Under the pieces are notes generated by a model. It was not told the DNA's origin, did not search any database, and saw only the letters and a program-made list of their open reading frames with translations. A DNA stretch of 64,000 nt from Salipiger pallidus (GTDB lineage Bacteria > Pseudomonadota > Alphaproteobacteria > Rhodobacterales > Rhodobacteraceae), in contig NZ_BMJV01000005.1 in the NCBI RefSeq assembly GCF_014643635.1, positions 62,274-126,273 of the forward strand, read 5' to 3'. Position numbers and translations under genes: made by a program. Position 1 is the stretch's first letter. Each line of letters starts with the position of its first letter. Positions 51,028 through 59,254 of the stretch are shown here, one piece after another.

Positions 51028-51066
51028 TCATGGCGCCCGACCCCATGGCATCTTGCAGGGCCGGGG

Positions 51067-51097
51067 TTTACCGTGGGACGCGCATTCCCTATATAAT
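51067..51097 (+). promoter_or_regulatory. Candidate promoter of the MIP18/SufT-like gene
   Basis: TTTACC (51067-51072) with TATATAAT at 51090-51097 gives a 17- or 19-bp spacer. It lies about 30 bp before the ATG at 51130. Confidence 0.5.
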
Positions 51098-51129
51098 CCC
51101 TCAGGAAACACACAGCCAAAGGACTGGTC

Positions 51130-51486
51130 ATGGATGATGCACCGCTCGAAGGCGAGCCGCTGATTGCGCCCTCCAGCACCGGACATCCGCTTTACGACGG
51201 GGTCGTCGAAGCCTGCCGTTCGGTTTACGATCCAGAGATCCCGGTCAATATCTATGATCTGGGCCTGATCTACACTATCGACATCGACGACCAGTCCCTG
51301 GTCAAGGTGACGATGACACTAACCGCGCCGGGCTGCCCCGTCGCTGGCGAAATGCCCGGTTGGGTTCAGGACGCCGTGAGCGCCGTGCCCGGTATCAAGG
51401 ACGTGGACGTGGACATGGTCTTCGATCCGCCTTGGGGCATGGACATGATGTCCGACGAAGCCAGGCTTGAGCTCGGCTTCATGTAA
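51130..51486 (+). CDS. MIP18/SufT-like Fe-S assembly protein (DUF59)
   Basis: A 118-residue protein with the DUF59 core: VVEACRSVYDPEIPVNIYDLGLIY, the TLTAPGCPVAGEMPG cysteine motif and VFDPPWGMDMMSDEARLELG. This family helps Fe-S cluster maturation, often in SUF contexts. AAAGGAC precedes the ATG. A terminator follows at 51530. An A-type carrier lies 1.9 kb downstream beyond an MscS gene. Confidence 0.88.
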   Translation: MDDAPLEGEPLIAPSSTGHPLYDGVVEACRSVYDPEIPVNIYDLGLIYTIDIDDQSLVKVTMTLTAPGCPVAGEMPGWVQDAVSAVPGIKDVDVDMVFDPPWGMDMMSDEARLELGFM

Positions 51487-51529
51487 GTTTCGCAACACCC
51501 TGCGCTGCATCGCAGAGAAAAACGTTATC

Positions 51530-51553
51530 AAGCGGCGGAACCTTCCGCCGCTT
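51530..51553 (+). terminator. Rho-independent terminator after the MIP18/SufT-like gene
   Basis: AAGCGGCGGA (51530-51539), 4-nt loop, TCCGCCGCTT (51544-51553), then GTCTTGTTT. It lies 44 nt after the stop and 17 nt before the MscS ATG. Confidence 0.8.
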
Positions 51554-51569
51554 GTCTTGTTTGTGAACG

Positions 51570-53231
51570 ATGATTTACCGGCTCAACTTTCTCGTGACCT
51601 TCGTTTCAGCAGTTTTTCTGCTGTTCCTTCCCGTCCAGGCCCAGGAAAATTCGCAGCTTGATCGCTGGTACGAAGAGAACTTCGTAAACCGCGGTCTGGG
51701 CGATGCCCCGGACAACATTGACCGCAGCACCCCCCGCTCGAGCCTCGAAAGCTTCATGTTCCGCGCCGATGCCGAGGACTGGGCAGGCGCGGCCCACATG
51801 CTTGACCTGTCATCCATCCCCGATGACGAGCAGGCGAGTGTCGGCCCGGAGCGCGCCGAACAGTTCGCTACGCTGCTGGATCGCAAGATCATGATCGACT
51901 GGTACGATCTGCACGACCGTCCCGATGGCGTCGATGCACAAACAACCGATTCCCCCATGGCAGGGCAGCCGCGCCGGTCGTTGCTGCTGTGGTATGTAAA
52001 GCTCGGCAACCGCCCCATCCCGATCCGCATCAACCGCGTCAAACCCGCCTTCGGGGAGCCGGTCTGGGTCGTCTCGAAACAGACGGTCAGCGCCCTGCCC
52101 GCCCTTGCCGAGGCATACGGGCCAACGGAACTGGAACTGATGTTGCCGGACGAGATGCGCAGCAAGGCTTTCTGGGGTCTGCGCTGGTGGGAGGTTGTGG
52201 CCTTCCCGCTGGTGGTTTTGCTCACGGCGGGTATTGGGTATGCTGCCAATCAGCTGATGTCGCGCGGTCTTGGCCGGACCCACCGCGATGCACCCACATC
52301 GTGGATCGTCGCGCTTCGGGCGCCCGTCACCCTTGCCATCGTATCGGTGTCGATGGCGCTTCTGACGCGGCATGTCTTTGTGTTCTCGGGGCGAATCGAC
52401 ACGATCATCTCCCCTCTGGTGATTCTCGGGCTGGTGGGCGCGACCCTCTGGTTCATCGTGAACCTCGCCGATGTGGTCCTGTCCCGCCTGGTGAACTTCG
52501 AAAGCGACCAGCTGGCGGAAATGGGCGACGGTATGGAGCAGCGCCGCAACGTTGCCACCCGCATTTCGGCCGCGCGTCGAGCAGCCATCGTCATCGTGAT
52601 CCTCGTGGGTGCCGGGATCACCATCAACGAAGCCAGTGTCATGCGTTCGCTGGGGATCTCGCTGCTGGCTTCGGCCGGCACGGCGACCATTATCCTTGCC
52701 TACGCCGGGCGCAACGTGCTCACAAACATCATGGCCTCACTGCAGATAGCGCTGAACCAGTCGGCGCGGATCGGTGACAAGGTGGTGTTCCGTGGCAACT
52801 TCTGCTCGGTCGAGCGTATCCATTTCACCTTTGTGCAACTGCGTATCTGGACCGGCGTGCGCCTTATCGTGCCAGTGGTGGATTTCGTTGCCGAACCGTT
52901 CGAGAACTGGACCATGCAAGACCCATTCCAGCAACAGGAGATCTATCTGCGCCTCTCCCATGCTGCCGACATAGAACCGCTGCGCCGCCGCTACCACGAG
53001 ATCCTCGACGAGATAGAGGGTATCGCCGACCGTCCCGAGATGCGCGGCGTCTTCGTCACTGGGCATGATGCGCTGGGACAGACGGTTCTGTTCCTGGTGC
53101 CCTGCCCCGATCCCAACGTGGCTTGGGGTCTTGCCACCGAAGCTCGCGAGCGGCTTCTGGTCGCCGCGCGTGAACTGAACAGCGACGCACATTCCTACTT
53201 CCCCGAAAGCGCTCCGGCCAGCGCGACCTGA
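51570..53231 (+). CDS. MscS-family mechanosensitive ion channel
   Basis: A 553-residue protein with a signal peptide (FLVTFVSAVFLLFLPVQAQ), a ~170-residue periplasmic domain, several transmembrane helices and the MscS core. The pore helix has SLGISLLASAGTATIILAYA followed by NIMASLQIALNQSARIGDKV. The beta domain (VVFRGNFCSVERIHFTFVQL) and a C-terminal cytosolic domain follow. The extended periplasmic part marks a non-minimal MscS type. No strong ribosome site; the start is the first ATG after the terminator. Confidence 0.88.
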   Translation: MIYRLNFLVTFVSAVFLLFLPVQAQENSQLDRWYEENFVNRGLGDAPDNIDRSTPRSSLESFMFRADAEDWAGAAHMLDLSSIPDDEQASVGPERAEQFATLLDRKIMIDWYDLHDRPDGVDAQTTDSPMAGQPRRSLLLWYVKLGNRPIPIRINRVKPAFGEPVWVVSKQTVSALPALAEAYGPTELELMLPDEMRSKAFWGLRWWEVVAFPLVVLLTAGIGYAANQLMSRGLGRTHRDAPTSWIVALRAPVTLAIVSVSMALLTRHVFVFSGRIDTIISPLVILGLVGATLWFIVNLADVVLSRLVNFESDQLAEMGDGMEQRRNVATRISAARRAAIVIVILVGAGITINEASVMRSLGISLLASAGTATIILAYAGRNVLTNIMASLQIALNQSARIGDKVVFRGNFCSVERIHFTFVQLRIWTGVRLIVPVVDFVAEPFENWTMQDPFQQQEIYLRLSHAADIEPLRRRYHEILDEIEGIADRPEMRGVFVTGHDALGQTVLFLVPCPDPNVAWGLATEARERLLVAARELNSDAHSYFPESAPASAT

Positions 53232-53359
53232 CAAGGCGCGCCGCCCGATGGCGCCCGACCTGCGCGGCCGCAGGGGGATGCATGCGGCAACGCATGCCCC
53301 CCGCTTGTTTCCGGGCCGCAAAACACTTAGGTTTGTTCCCTGACCAAGGAGGCATCCGC

Positions 53360-53740
53360 ATGTTCGGCATTCCCGGCAAACAGGCCGTTACCATGACCCC
53401 CGCAGCGGTGGCGCAGGTGCGCCGCCTGATGGACCGCGACAATCGCGCCGGGCTTCGCATCGGCGTTAAGAAAGGCGGCTGCGCGGGCATGGAGTATACC
53501 ATGGAGTTCGTCGACGCCGCAGAAGGCAACGACGAAGTGGTTGAACAGGACGGCGCCCGCGTTCTCATCGCGCCCATGGCGCAGATGTTCCTGTTCGGCA
53601 CCGAAATCGATTACCGCTCATCGCTGCTCGAGTCGGGGTTCCACTTCAACAACCCCAACGTCTCGGACGCCTGCGGCTGTGGCGAATCGATCAAGTTCAA
53701 GGACGTGGAAGAGCTTCAGGCGGAGCGCGGCGCGAGCTGA
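53360..53740 (+). CDS. A-type iron-sulfur carrier (IscA/SufA-like paralogue)
   Basis: A 126-residue A-type carrier with three cysteines: KKGGCAGMEYTMEF and DACGCGESI. It differs from ErpA at 14569 in CAGMEY versus CSGFQY and carries a short extension at both ends. AAGGAGG precedes the ATG. In Rhodobacterales this type is often found beside the MIP18/SufT gene at the end of suf loci; here an MscS gene lies between. Confidence 0.9.
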   Translation: MFGIPGKQAVTMTPAAVAQVRRLMDRDNRAGLRIGVKKGGCAGMEYTMEFVDAAEGNDEVVEQDGARVLIAPMAQMFLFGTEIDYRSSLLESGFHFNNPNVSDACGCGESIKFKDVEELQAERGAS

Positions 53741-53778
53741 TCGCCACGCGCCAACCTGATAGCGCAAACCTGTTCCCG

Positions 53779-53797
53779 GGGGCCGCACTGCGGCCCC
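53779..53797 (+). terminator. Rho-independent terminator after the A-type carrier gene
   Basis: GGGGCCGC (53779-53786), ACT loop, GCGGCCCC (53790-53797), then TTCTTGCTT. Confidence 0.78.
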
Positions 53798-53859
53798 TTC
53801 TTGCTTGACCTCGGGGGCTTGGCCACCATTCTTCCTTGAAACGCCATCAAGGAGACGAC

Positions 53860-54603
53860 ATGCGCACCAAACTTGCCGCAGGCAACTGGAAGATGAACGG
53901 CCTTTCGGCTGGCCTCGATCAGCTCAGCGAAATGGAAACCGCCGCCTCCGGTGCGGCCGAGGTTCTGATTTGCCCCCCCGCCACGCTGGTGGCAAGCGCC
54001 GCGTCCCGAGATGGCTCCATCGCCATTGGCGGGCAGGATTGCCATGCAGCCGCCTCCGGTGCCCATACCGGTGACATCTCGGCCGAGATGCTGGCCGATG
54101 CGGGTGCCACCTACGTGATCCTCGGCCATTCCGAACGTCGCACCGATCACGACGAACACGACGACGAGGTGCGGGCCAAGTGCAAAGCCGCCTGGGAGGC
54201 CGGTCTCAAGGTCGTGCTCTGTGTTGGTGAAAGCGAAGCGCAGCGGGACGCCCAGAACACCCTCGACATCATCGGCGGTCAGCTGGCGGGCTCAATCCCC
54301 GATGGCGCCACCGGCCACAACCTGGTGGTCGCCTACGAGCCGATCTGGGCTATCGGCACCGGCAAGGTGCCCACCACCGACCAGATCGGCGAGGTGCATG
54401 ACTTCATGCGTGCCCGCCTCGAAAAGCGCTTTGGCGAAGGCGTAGGCCGGTCGGTCCGCCTGCTCTACGGCGGTTCGGTCAAGCCGGGCAACGCGACCGA
54501 GATATTTGCGGTGTCCAACGTCGACGGCGCCCTTGTAGGCGGCGCGTCGCTGAAGGCGTCGGATTTCGTACCGATCATCGAAGCGCTCAACGCTGCAGGC
54601 TAA
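53860..54603 (+). CDS. tpiA: Triosephosphate isomerase
   Basis: A 247-residue TIM barrel interconverting DHAP and glyceraldehyde 3-phosphate. N-terminal [11 protein letters not shown] with the catalytic lysine, catalytic histidine in ILGHSERR, catalytic glutamate in [12 protein letters not shown], and the phosphate loop [17 protein letters not shown] precedes the ATG at 53860. Confidence 0.97.
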   Translation: MRTKLAAGNWKMNGLSAGLDQLSEMETAASGAAEVLICPPATLVASAASRDGSIAIGGQDCHAAASGAHTGDISAEMLADAGATYVILGHSERRTDHDEHDDEVRAKCKAAWEAGLKVVLCVGESEAQRDAQNTLDIIGGQLAGSIPDGATGHNLVVAYEPIWAIGTGKVPTTDQIGEVHDFMRARLEKRFGEGVGRSVRLLYGGSVKPGNATEIFAVSNVDGALVGGASLKASDFVPIIEALNAAG

Positions 54604-54632
54604 GCGCTCGCCCGTAACACGGACGAAGGATT

Positions 54633-54656
54633 GCAGGGCGGCATATGCTGCCCTGC
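54633..54656. terminator. Hairpin after tpiA
   Basis: GCAGGGCGGCA pairs with TGCTGCCCTGC (one G-U) across 54633-54656. There is no T-run, so it may be a weak terminator or an mRNA 3' stabiliser. Confidence 0.5.
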
Positions 54657-54791
54657 CGCAACCCTGGAACTCCGGGGTCTCTCATTGCCCCGATTGTCCG
54701 TGCCTGCGCTCTCATCCAGTAAGGTTATTCCGAAAGTCACGAATGATCTTGTTTCACCTACGTCTCACTGACGTTGCCGCTTCGGCACTGA

Positions 54792-55678
54792 TCGCAGGCA
54801 ACAGCTCAGGACATCGATGAGGACGTTAGCGCCCACTCGGCCCCCAAAGAAGGGATACCGCAGGACGGTGGTGAGCACATCTTCGAAGGGCTTACTATCT
54901 TTGACATGATGGACGGCTCGAACGGACTTGTCGGAGACGATGTAGACACTGCGCTGTCCAGTGACAGCGACCTTCTGCCAGAAACATGCGGCCTGCTTGA
55001 CGGCACGCTTTCGGTGATCCGTCTTGGGGCTGGCGACGACAGCTTCGCTCTCTGGGATGTGGTGGACGCCCTAGCCTGCCCCGACACGGGGCTTCTTATC
55101 CTCGGCGGCGGCTTTCTTGCGGCGGAAGCTGACGGCAGCGACGCAGAGCGAACGATAAGCTCGACGGCGTTTACACAGATTTTCTTCGACAACGCCGGCG
55201 ATGATCGCATGACCGCTTGAGCAGACGATGCGGATCCACTTCGGCGCCTGAATGAAATCAGTTCCAGCTCCGATGAAGGCAATGACAACCTTTCCGCTCC
55301 GCTATACATGTCATTGGCCAAGCATCTAATAGCGATAACGTGCTGAGCGGCCACGGTGGAGAGCTTTATGGCGATCCGCGCAACGACAGCATCCACCTAT
55401 CGTGGAACGCCGATGACGGCGCCAGTGCCCTTGGCGGCGTATGGACCGTCGACGAGCCGACCAGCGACCACGTATTTGGCGACGTTCGGGTGATCGACCC
55501 CGAGGATGCCAGCCACACTGAAAGCCTCTTCGAGCCCTCGGCCAGGGGTGCTTCCGGGGTCTCCGTCATCCCAATCTTCTTGATCCGGGGCATGGCCACC
55601 GGTGCCTCGAAGGTGGCGTGCAAATTCACAGTCCTCAAGCCGTCCAGCGGTCAGGCGCATCTCATCCGTATCGACTGA
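54792..55678 (+). pseudogene. Decayed RTX/hemolysin-type calcium-binding sequence (putative)
   Basis: Two acidic, Gly/Asp-rich frames separated by stops. The first, reading on from 54792, contains LVGDDVDT and RLGAGDDSFALW and ends at 55220. The second (55340-55678) has LSGHGGELYGDPRNDSIHL. These fragments resemble degenerate GGxGxDxUx calcium-binding nonapeptides and the C-terminal part of RTX proteins. Neither piece has a good start site or an intact repeat array. I read this as a relic of a secreted RTX protein; it may alternatively be non-coding with chance similarity. Confidence 0.4.
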
Positions 55679-55737
55679 GGCCGGCCTGCCGATCCTTGCG
55701 AAGCGTCCCTGCCCGCCGTGCTCCCCCAACGCAAAGC

Positions 55738-55763
55738 GGCGCCCGGTTTCCCGGACGCCGCCC
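55738..55763 (-). terminator. Terminator of the dctPQM operon
   Basis: GCGGCGCCCGG (55738-55748) pairs with CCGGACGCCGC (55753-55763) with one mismatch. On the minus strand TTTGCG follows. It lies just after the dctM stop. Confidence 0.7.
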
Positions 55764-55785
55764 ATTGTTTGCCTGTGCCGAGGGA

Positions 55786-57162
55786 TCAGTTGGTGATGAT
55801 CTCAGGGCCCATGAATGTTGTCGGCAACCAGGTCGACAGCCACGGGATATAGGTCACCATGATGAGGAACACGAACAGCACCGCGAGGAAGGGCAGCGCC
55901 GCGCGCACCACCGACATCATCGGCATCCCCGCAACCCCGGAGGTCACGAAGAGGTTCAGGCCCACGGGCGGAGTGATCATCCCGATTTCCATGTTCACCA
56001 CCATGATGATGCCAAGGTGGATCGGGTCGATGCCGAGCTCGATTGCGATGGGGAACACCAGCGGAGCGACGATCACCAGAAGGCCCGACGGCTCCATGAA
56101 CTGGCCACCGATCAGCAGGATCACGTTGACGATCACCAGGAACATGATCGGGCCGAGGCCGGCGTCGAGCATGGCCGCCGCGATCTGCTGTGGGATCTGC
56201 TCGTCGGTGAGCACGTGCTTGAGGATCAGCGCGTTGGCGATAATGAACATCAGCGTGATGGTCAGCTTGCCCGCGTCGAACAGCGTATCACGGGTATCAC
56301 GGTGGAAGAAGGCGGTGACCAGCGCGATGGGCTTGCGCCACAGCGGCAGGTTCGGCGCGCCGTTCCGGCCCGCGAGCGGCCCCATGTCGCAGTAGACGAA
56401 GTTGGCAATGAGGAAGGCGTAGACCGCCGCCACCGCTGCCGCCTCGGTCGGGGTGAAGATGCCGCCGTAGATGCCGCCAAGGATGATGACGATCAGCATC
56501 AGCCCCCAGAGCGCGTCACGACCTGCCGCGAACGCCTCTCCCCAGCCTTTCCATTCGCCCTTGGGCAGCTTCTTGATCCGCGCGATCACATAGATGGTGA
56601 TCATCAGCATGGTGCCGGCCAGCAGGCCCGGGATGACGCCCGCCAGGAACATCCGACCCACGGACACGTCGGTGGCCGAGGCATAGACCACCATCACGAT
56701 CGACGGCGGGATCAGAATGCCGAGCGTACCTGCGTTGGCGATCACACCCGCCGCGAAATCCTTGGTGTAGCCGACCGAGCGCATGCCCGCGATCACGATG
56801 GAGCCGATGGCCACCACGGTCGCCGGTGACGAACCCGAAAGCGCCGCGAAGAGCATGCAGGCGAAGACACCCGCGATGGCGAGGCCGCCATGCATGTGGC
56901 CCACGAGGGCGATGGAGAAGCGGATGATCCGCCGCGCCACGCCGCCCGTCGACATGAAGGACGAGGCAAGAATGAAGAACGGGATCGCCAGCAGCGTGTA
57001 ATGCCCGGCCATCGCCTGGAAGAAACTTTGCGCAACCGAGGCCAGCGAGGTGTCCGACAGCACCAGCAGGAAGACAATGGACGACAAGCCCAGCGACACC
57101 GCGATCGGCACGCCGATCAGCATCAGGCCGATGACGAAGATGAAAAGAAGAAATACGTCCAC
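55786..57162 (-). CDS. dctM: TRAP transporter large permease DctM
   Basis: A 458-residue, about 12-helix membrane subunit that couples uptake to the Na+ gradient. DctM family features: LMLIGVPIAVSLGLSSIVF, AIPFFILASSFMSTGGVARR, FAALSGSSPATVVAIG and TLGILIPPSIVMVVYA. It is somewhat longer than the usual ~430 residues because of an insertion near 260-290 (GPLAGRNGAPNLPLWRK). It follows dctQ with a 4-bp gap. Confidence 0.95.
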   Translation of the reverse strand: MDVFLLFIFVIGLMLIGVPIAVSLGLSSIVFLLVLSDTSLASVAQSFFQAMAGHYTLLAIPFFILASSFMSTGGVARRIIRFSIALVGHMHGGLAIAGVFACMLFAALSGSSPATVVAIGSIVIAGMRSVGYTKDFAAGVIANAGTLGILIPPSIVMVVYASATDVSVGRMFLAGVIPGLLAGTMLMITIYVIARIKKLPKGEWKGWGEAFAAGRDALWGLMLIVIILGGIYGGIFTPTEAAAVAAVYAFLIANFVYCDMGPLAGRNGAPNLPLWRKPIALVTAFFHRDTRDTLFDAGKLTITLMFIIANALILKHVLTDEQIPQQIAAAMLDAGLGPIMFLVIVNVILLIGGQFMEPSGLLVIVAPLVFPIAIELGIDPIHLGIIMVVNMEIGMITPPVGLNLFVTSGVAGMPMMSVVRAALPFLAVLFVFLIMVTYIPWLSTWLPTTFMGPEIITN

Positions 57163-57166
57163 GGTC

Positions 57167-57856
57167 TCAGTCCTCGCGGTTCATGTGCGCCACGTCATCG
57201 ACGGCGTCTTCAGCTTCGTGGGAAACGATCAGGCTGCTCTGCTTGCCGGTCCAGATGGCCCAGCCCGCCTGAATGAAGCGGACGAAAAGCAGGAAGGCAC
57301 CAAAAGGCAGGATGACATAGGGGATGAAGCGCGGCAGCTTCTCGTAGGCGTCACCGAAATTGATAATGGGCTCGATGAAGCGCAGCCACTCGGGCATGGG
57401 AATGTCGACGACCTCGTACCATGACCGGTAGGACGTGCGGGACATCTCTTCAAAGCCGGTGGGGAACCAGCGCCCCGTGGTCTGCGGCAGGTTGGCGAAG
57501 TTGGCCCAGTAGTCCCAGGCGCCCTTGAACAGCAGGCCGGCATAAACGATGCACAGCAGCGCGGCGATGATGGCCAGCATGCGCCGCACCGGAGTGGGCA
57601 CGAGATTGGTCACTGCATCGACCCCAAGGTGCGCCGTCACCTTCACCGCGTAGGAGATGCCGAACAGCACCAGCCACGCGAACAGGATCGACACCGCCTC
57701 GAGCCCCCAGATGAAGCCCGTGTTGAAGCCGTAGCGCAGCACCACGTTGACGAAAGTGATAAGCGTCATGAGCCCGAGGATCACCGCGATGACGGTTTCC
57801 TCGAGCTCGTTGACGAAGCGGCCAAAAGCTGACTGGCCATGAGACTGACTGGACAT
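57167..57856 (-). CDS. dctQ: TRAP transporter small permease DctQ
   Basis: A 229-residue small membrane subunit with four helices (VIAVILGLMTLITFVNVVLRY, SILFAWLVLFGISYAV, MLAIIAALLCIVYAGLLF, ILPFGAFLLFVRF). It is longer than typical DctQ because of a ~50-residue loop (GRWFPTGFEEMSRTSYRSWY onward). ATG 57856 was chosen. It is separated from dctP by a strong hairpin. Confidence 0.92.
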   Translation of the reverse strand: MSSQSHGQSAFGRFVNELEETVIAVILGLMTLITFVNVVLRYGFNTGFIWGLEAVSILFAWLVLFGISYAVKVTAHLGVDAVTNLVPTPVRRMLAIIAALLCIVYAGLLFKGAWDYWANFANLPQTTGRWFPTGFEEMSRTSYRSWYEVVDIPMPEWLRFIEPIINFGDAYEKLPRFIPYVILPFGAFLLFVRFIQAGWAIWTGKQSSLIVSHEAEDAVDDVAHMNRED

Positions 57857-57920
57857 CCCGTCCCCCATGCGCATCGGGGTTCACCCCCCGGGTTACAGAT
57901 TTTTTCGGAAAGTTCTTGGC

Positions 57921-57962
57921 GGGTCCGGCCCCTCCGGGAGGAGGAGATCGGGGGCCGGACCC
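57921..57962 (-). promoter_or_regulatory. Stable stem-loop between dctP and dctQ
   Basis: GGGTCCGGCCCC (57921-57932) pairs perfectly with GGGGCCGGACCC (57951-57962) around an 18-nt loop. On the minus strand no T-run follows immediately. Such a structure between a binding-protein gene and its permeases typically stabilises the upstream message or attenuates downstream expression. Confidence 0.7.
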
Positions 57963-57979
57963 TAATGCTCAGGCCTGAA

Positions 57980-58990
57980 TCAGCCCTGAACCTCTGCGTT
58001 GATCGCCTGTGCGGCGTCGATGTTTTCCTGGCCGACGTCGTCGGTGAACTTCTCCCAGACCGGCTTGAGCGCATCAACCCAGGCTTCGCGCTGCTCCGGG
58101 GTCAGCTCGCGGATGGTGCCACCGGCATCGAGAATGGCCTGGCGGTTGTCCGCGTCGACCTCGGCGATTGCCGCGTTCCGCTCGGCGGTCACTTCGTGCA
58201 CGATGGTCTCGAGCTGAGTGCGCACGTCCTCGTCGAGGCTGTCCCACCAGTCGGCCGAGGTCACGACCATGTAGTCGAGCAAACCGTGGTTGGTCTCGGT
58301 GATGCCGTCCTGCACTTCGAAGAACTTCTGGCCGTAGATGTTCGACCAGGTGTTGTCCTGACCGTCGACAACGCCGGTCTGAAGCGCGCCATAGACTTCC
58401 GAGAAGGCCATGGGCTGCGGGCTGGCGCCAAGCTGCTCCATGTTCGCCTTGAGCACTTCGGAGGGCTGGACGCGGAACTTGAGACCCTTGGCATCCTCGG
58501 GCGAGATCAGCGGCTTGTTGGCCGAGAACTGGGTCAGGCCGTTGTGCCAGAAATCAAGGCCGAGAAGGCCGCGGCGCACCATGGATTCCTTCATCGCCTG
58601 GCCGGTTTCGGAGTTCTGGAACTGGTCGACCGCTTCCATGTTCACGAACATGAACGGCAGGTCGAAGATCCGGAACACCTTGGTGAATTGCTCGAACTTC
58701 GACAGCGAGGGCGCGGCCATCTGGACGTCGCCGTTCAGCATCGCCTCGAGGACCTGGTCGTCGTTGTAGAGCGTGGAGTTCGGGTAGACCTCCATGCAGG
58801 CCACGCCGTCCATCTCGGCGTTGACGCGCTCTTGCAGAAGTGTCGCAGCGATGCCCTTGGGGTGCTTGTCGGTGTTGGTCACGTGGCTGAACTTGATGAC
58901 CATCTCGCCATCGTCGCAGGCTGCCATCGCGCCCGAAGCGCCCGCAGTAAGAGCCATCGCGGCCACGGCGGTCATGAGCGTCTTCTTCAT
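57980..58990 (-). CDS. dctP: TRAP transporter substrate-binding protein DctP
   Basis: A 336-residue periplasmic binding protein with signal peptide MKKTLMTAVAAMALTAGASG. DctP features: VIKFSHVTNTDKHPKGIAA, the substrate arginine region GLKFRVQPSEVLKANMEQLG and the VVDGQDNTWSNIYGQKFFEV motif. C4-dicarboxylates are the likely ligand because a DctB/DctD pair is encoded next to it. I chose ATG 58990 (GAGGATACCG upstream); the longer frame would start before the promoter-proximal leader. Confidence 0.95.
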   Translation of the reverse strand: MKKTLMTAVAAMALTAGASGAMAACDDGEMVIKFSHVTNTDKHPKGIAATLLQERVNAEMDGVACMEVYPNSTLYNDDQVLEAMLNGDVQMAAPSLSKFEQFTKVFRIFDLPFMFVNMEAVDQFQNSETGQAMKESMVRRGLLGLDFWHNGLTQFSANKPLISPEDAKGLKFRVQPSEVLKANMEQLGASPQPMAFSEVYGALQTGVVDGQDNTWSNIYGQKFFEVQDGITETNHGLLDYMVVTSADWWDSLDEDVRTQLETIVHEVTAERNAAIAEVDADNRQAILDAGGTIRELTPEQREAWVDALKPVWEKFTDDVGQENIDAAQAINAEVQG

Positions 58991-59110
58991 CGGTATCCTC
59001 CCGAAAGTGATGAGAACGAGGGCCTGCTCCTCTGCCGACCCTTCACCAATGACATGACAGCCATGCGCCAGACGCATCAAGCGTCTGTGACAGGTTTGTG
59101 TGTCTATAGA

Positions 59111-59145
59111 ATTATAGATTATATATCAGCATCTTGACCCGTGAA
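59111..59145 (-). promoter_or_regulatory. Sigma-70-like dctP promoter
   Basis: Two overlapping TATAAT hexamers on the minus strand (59123-59118 and 59116-59111) in an unusually AT-rich patch. For the first, TTCACG (59145-59140) is a weak -35 at 16 bp. A weak -35 is what an activator-dependent sigma-70 promoter would show. Confidence 0.55.
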
Positions 59146-59179
59146 TGCGAGCCGCTTGGCGGAATGCTACATCGCAGCG

Positions 59180-59230
59180 TGTGCGAGATCCCGCACGCTC
59201 CTCCCGAGGCACTGTGCGGAAAACCGCACA
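59180..59230. promoter_or_regulatory. Tandem dyad activator sites upstream of dctP (candidate DctD UAS)
   Basis: Site 1, TGTGCGGAAAACCGCACA (59213-59230), is a near-perfect dyad, with flanking bases extending it to a 12-bp arm. Site 2, TGTGCGAGATCCCGCACG (59180-59197), has the same half-sites. Centres are 33 bp apart, about three helical turns. They lie about 70-115 bp upstream of the predicted transcription start. Rhizobial DctD is known to bind tandem dyads upstream of dctA. Confidence 0.7.
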
Positions 59231-59254
59231 GTGCCGTGCCGACTCGCTTCTATT

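Noticed and set aside
59034-59048. A GG-N10-GC element resembling a sigma-54 promoter upstream of dctP
   Set aside because: The match beyond GG and GC is poor, it lies downstream of the TATAAT elements, and the local DctD lacks GAFTGA.
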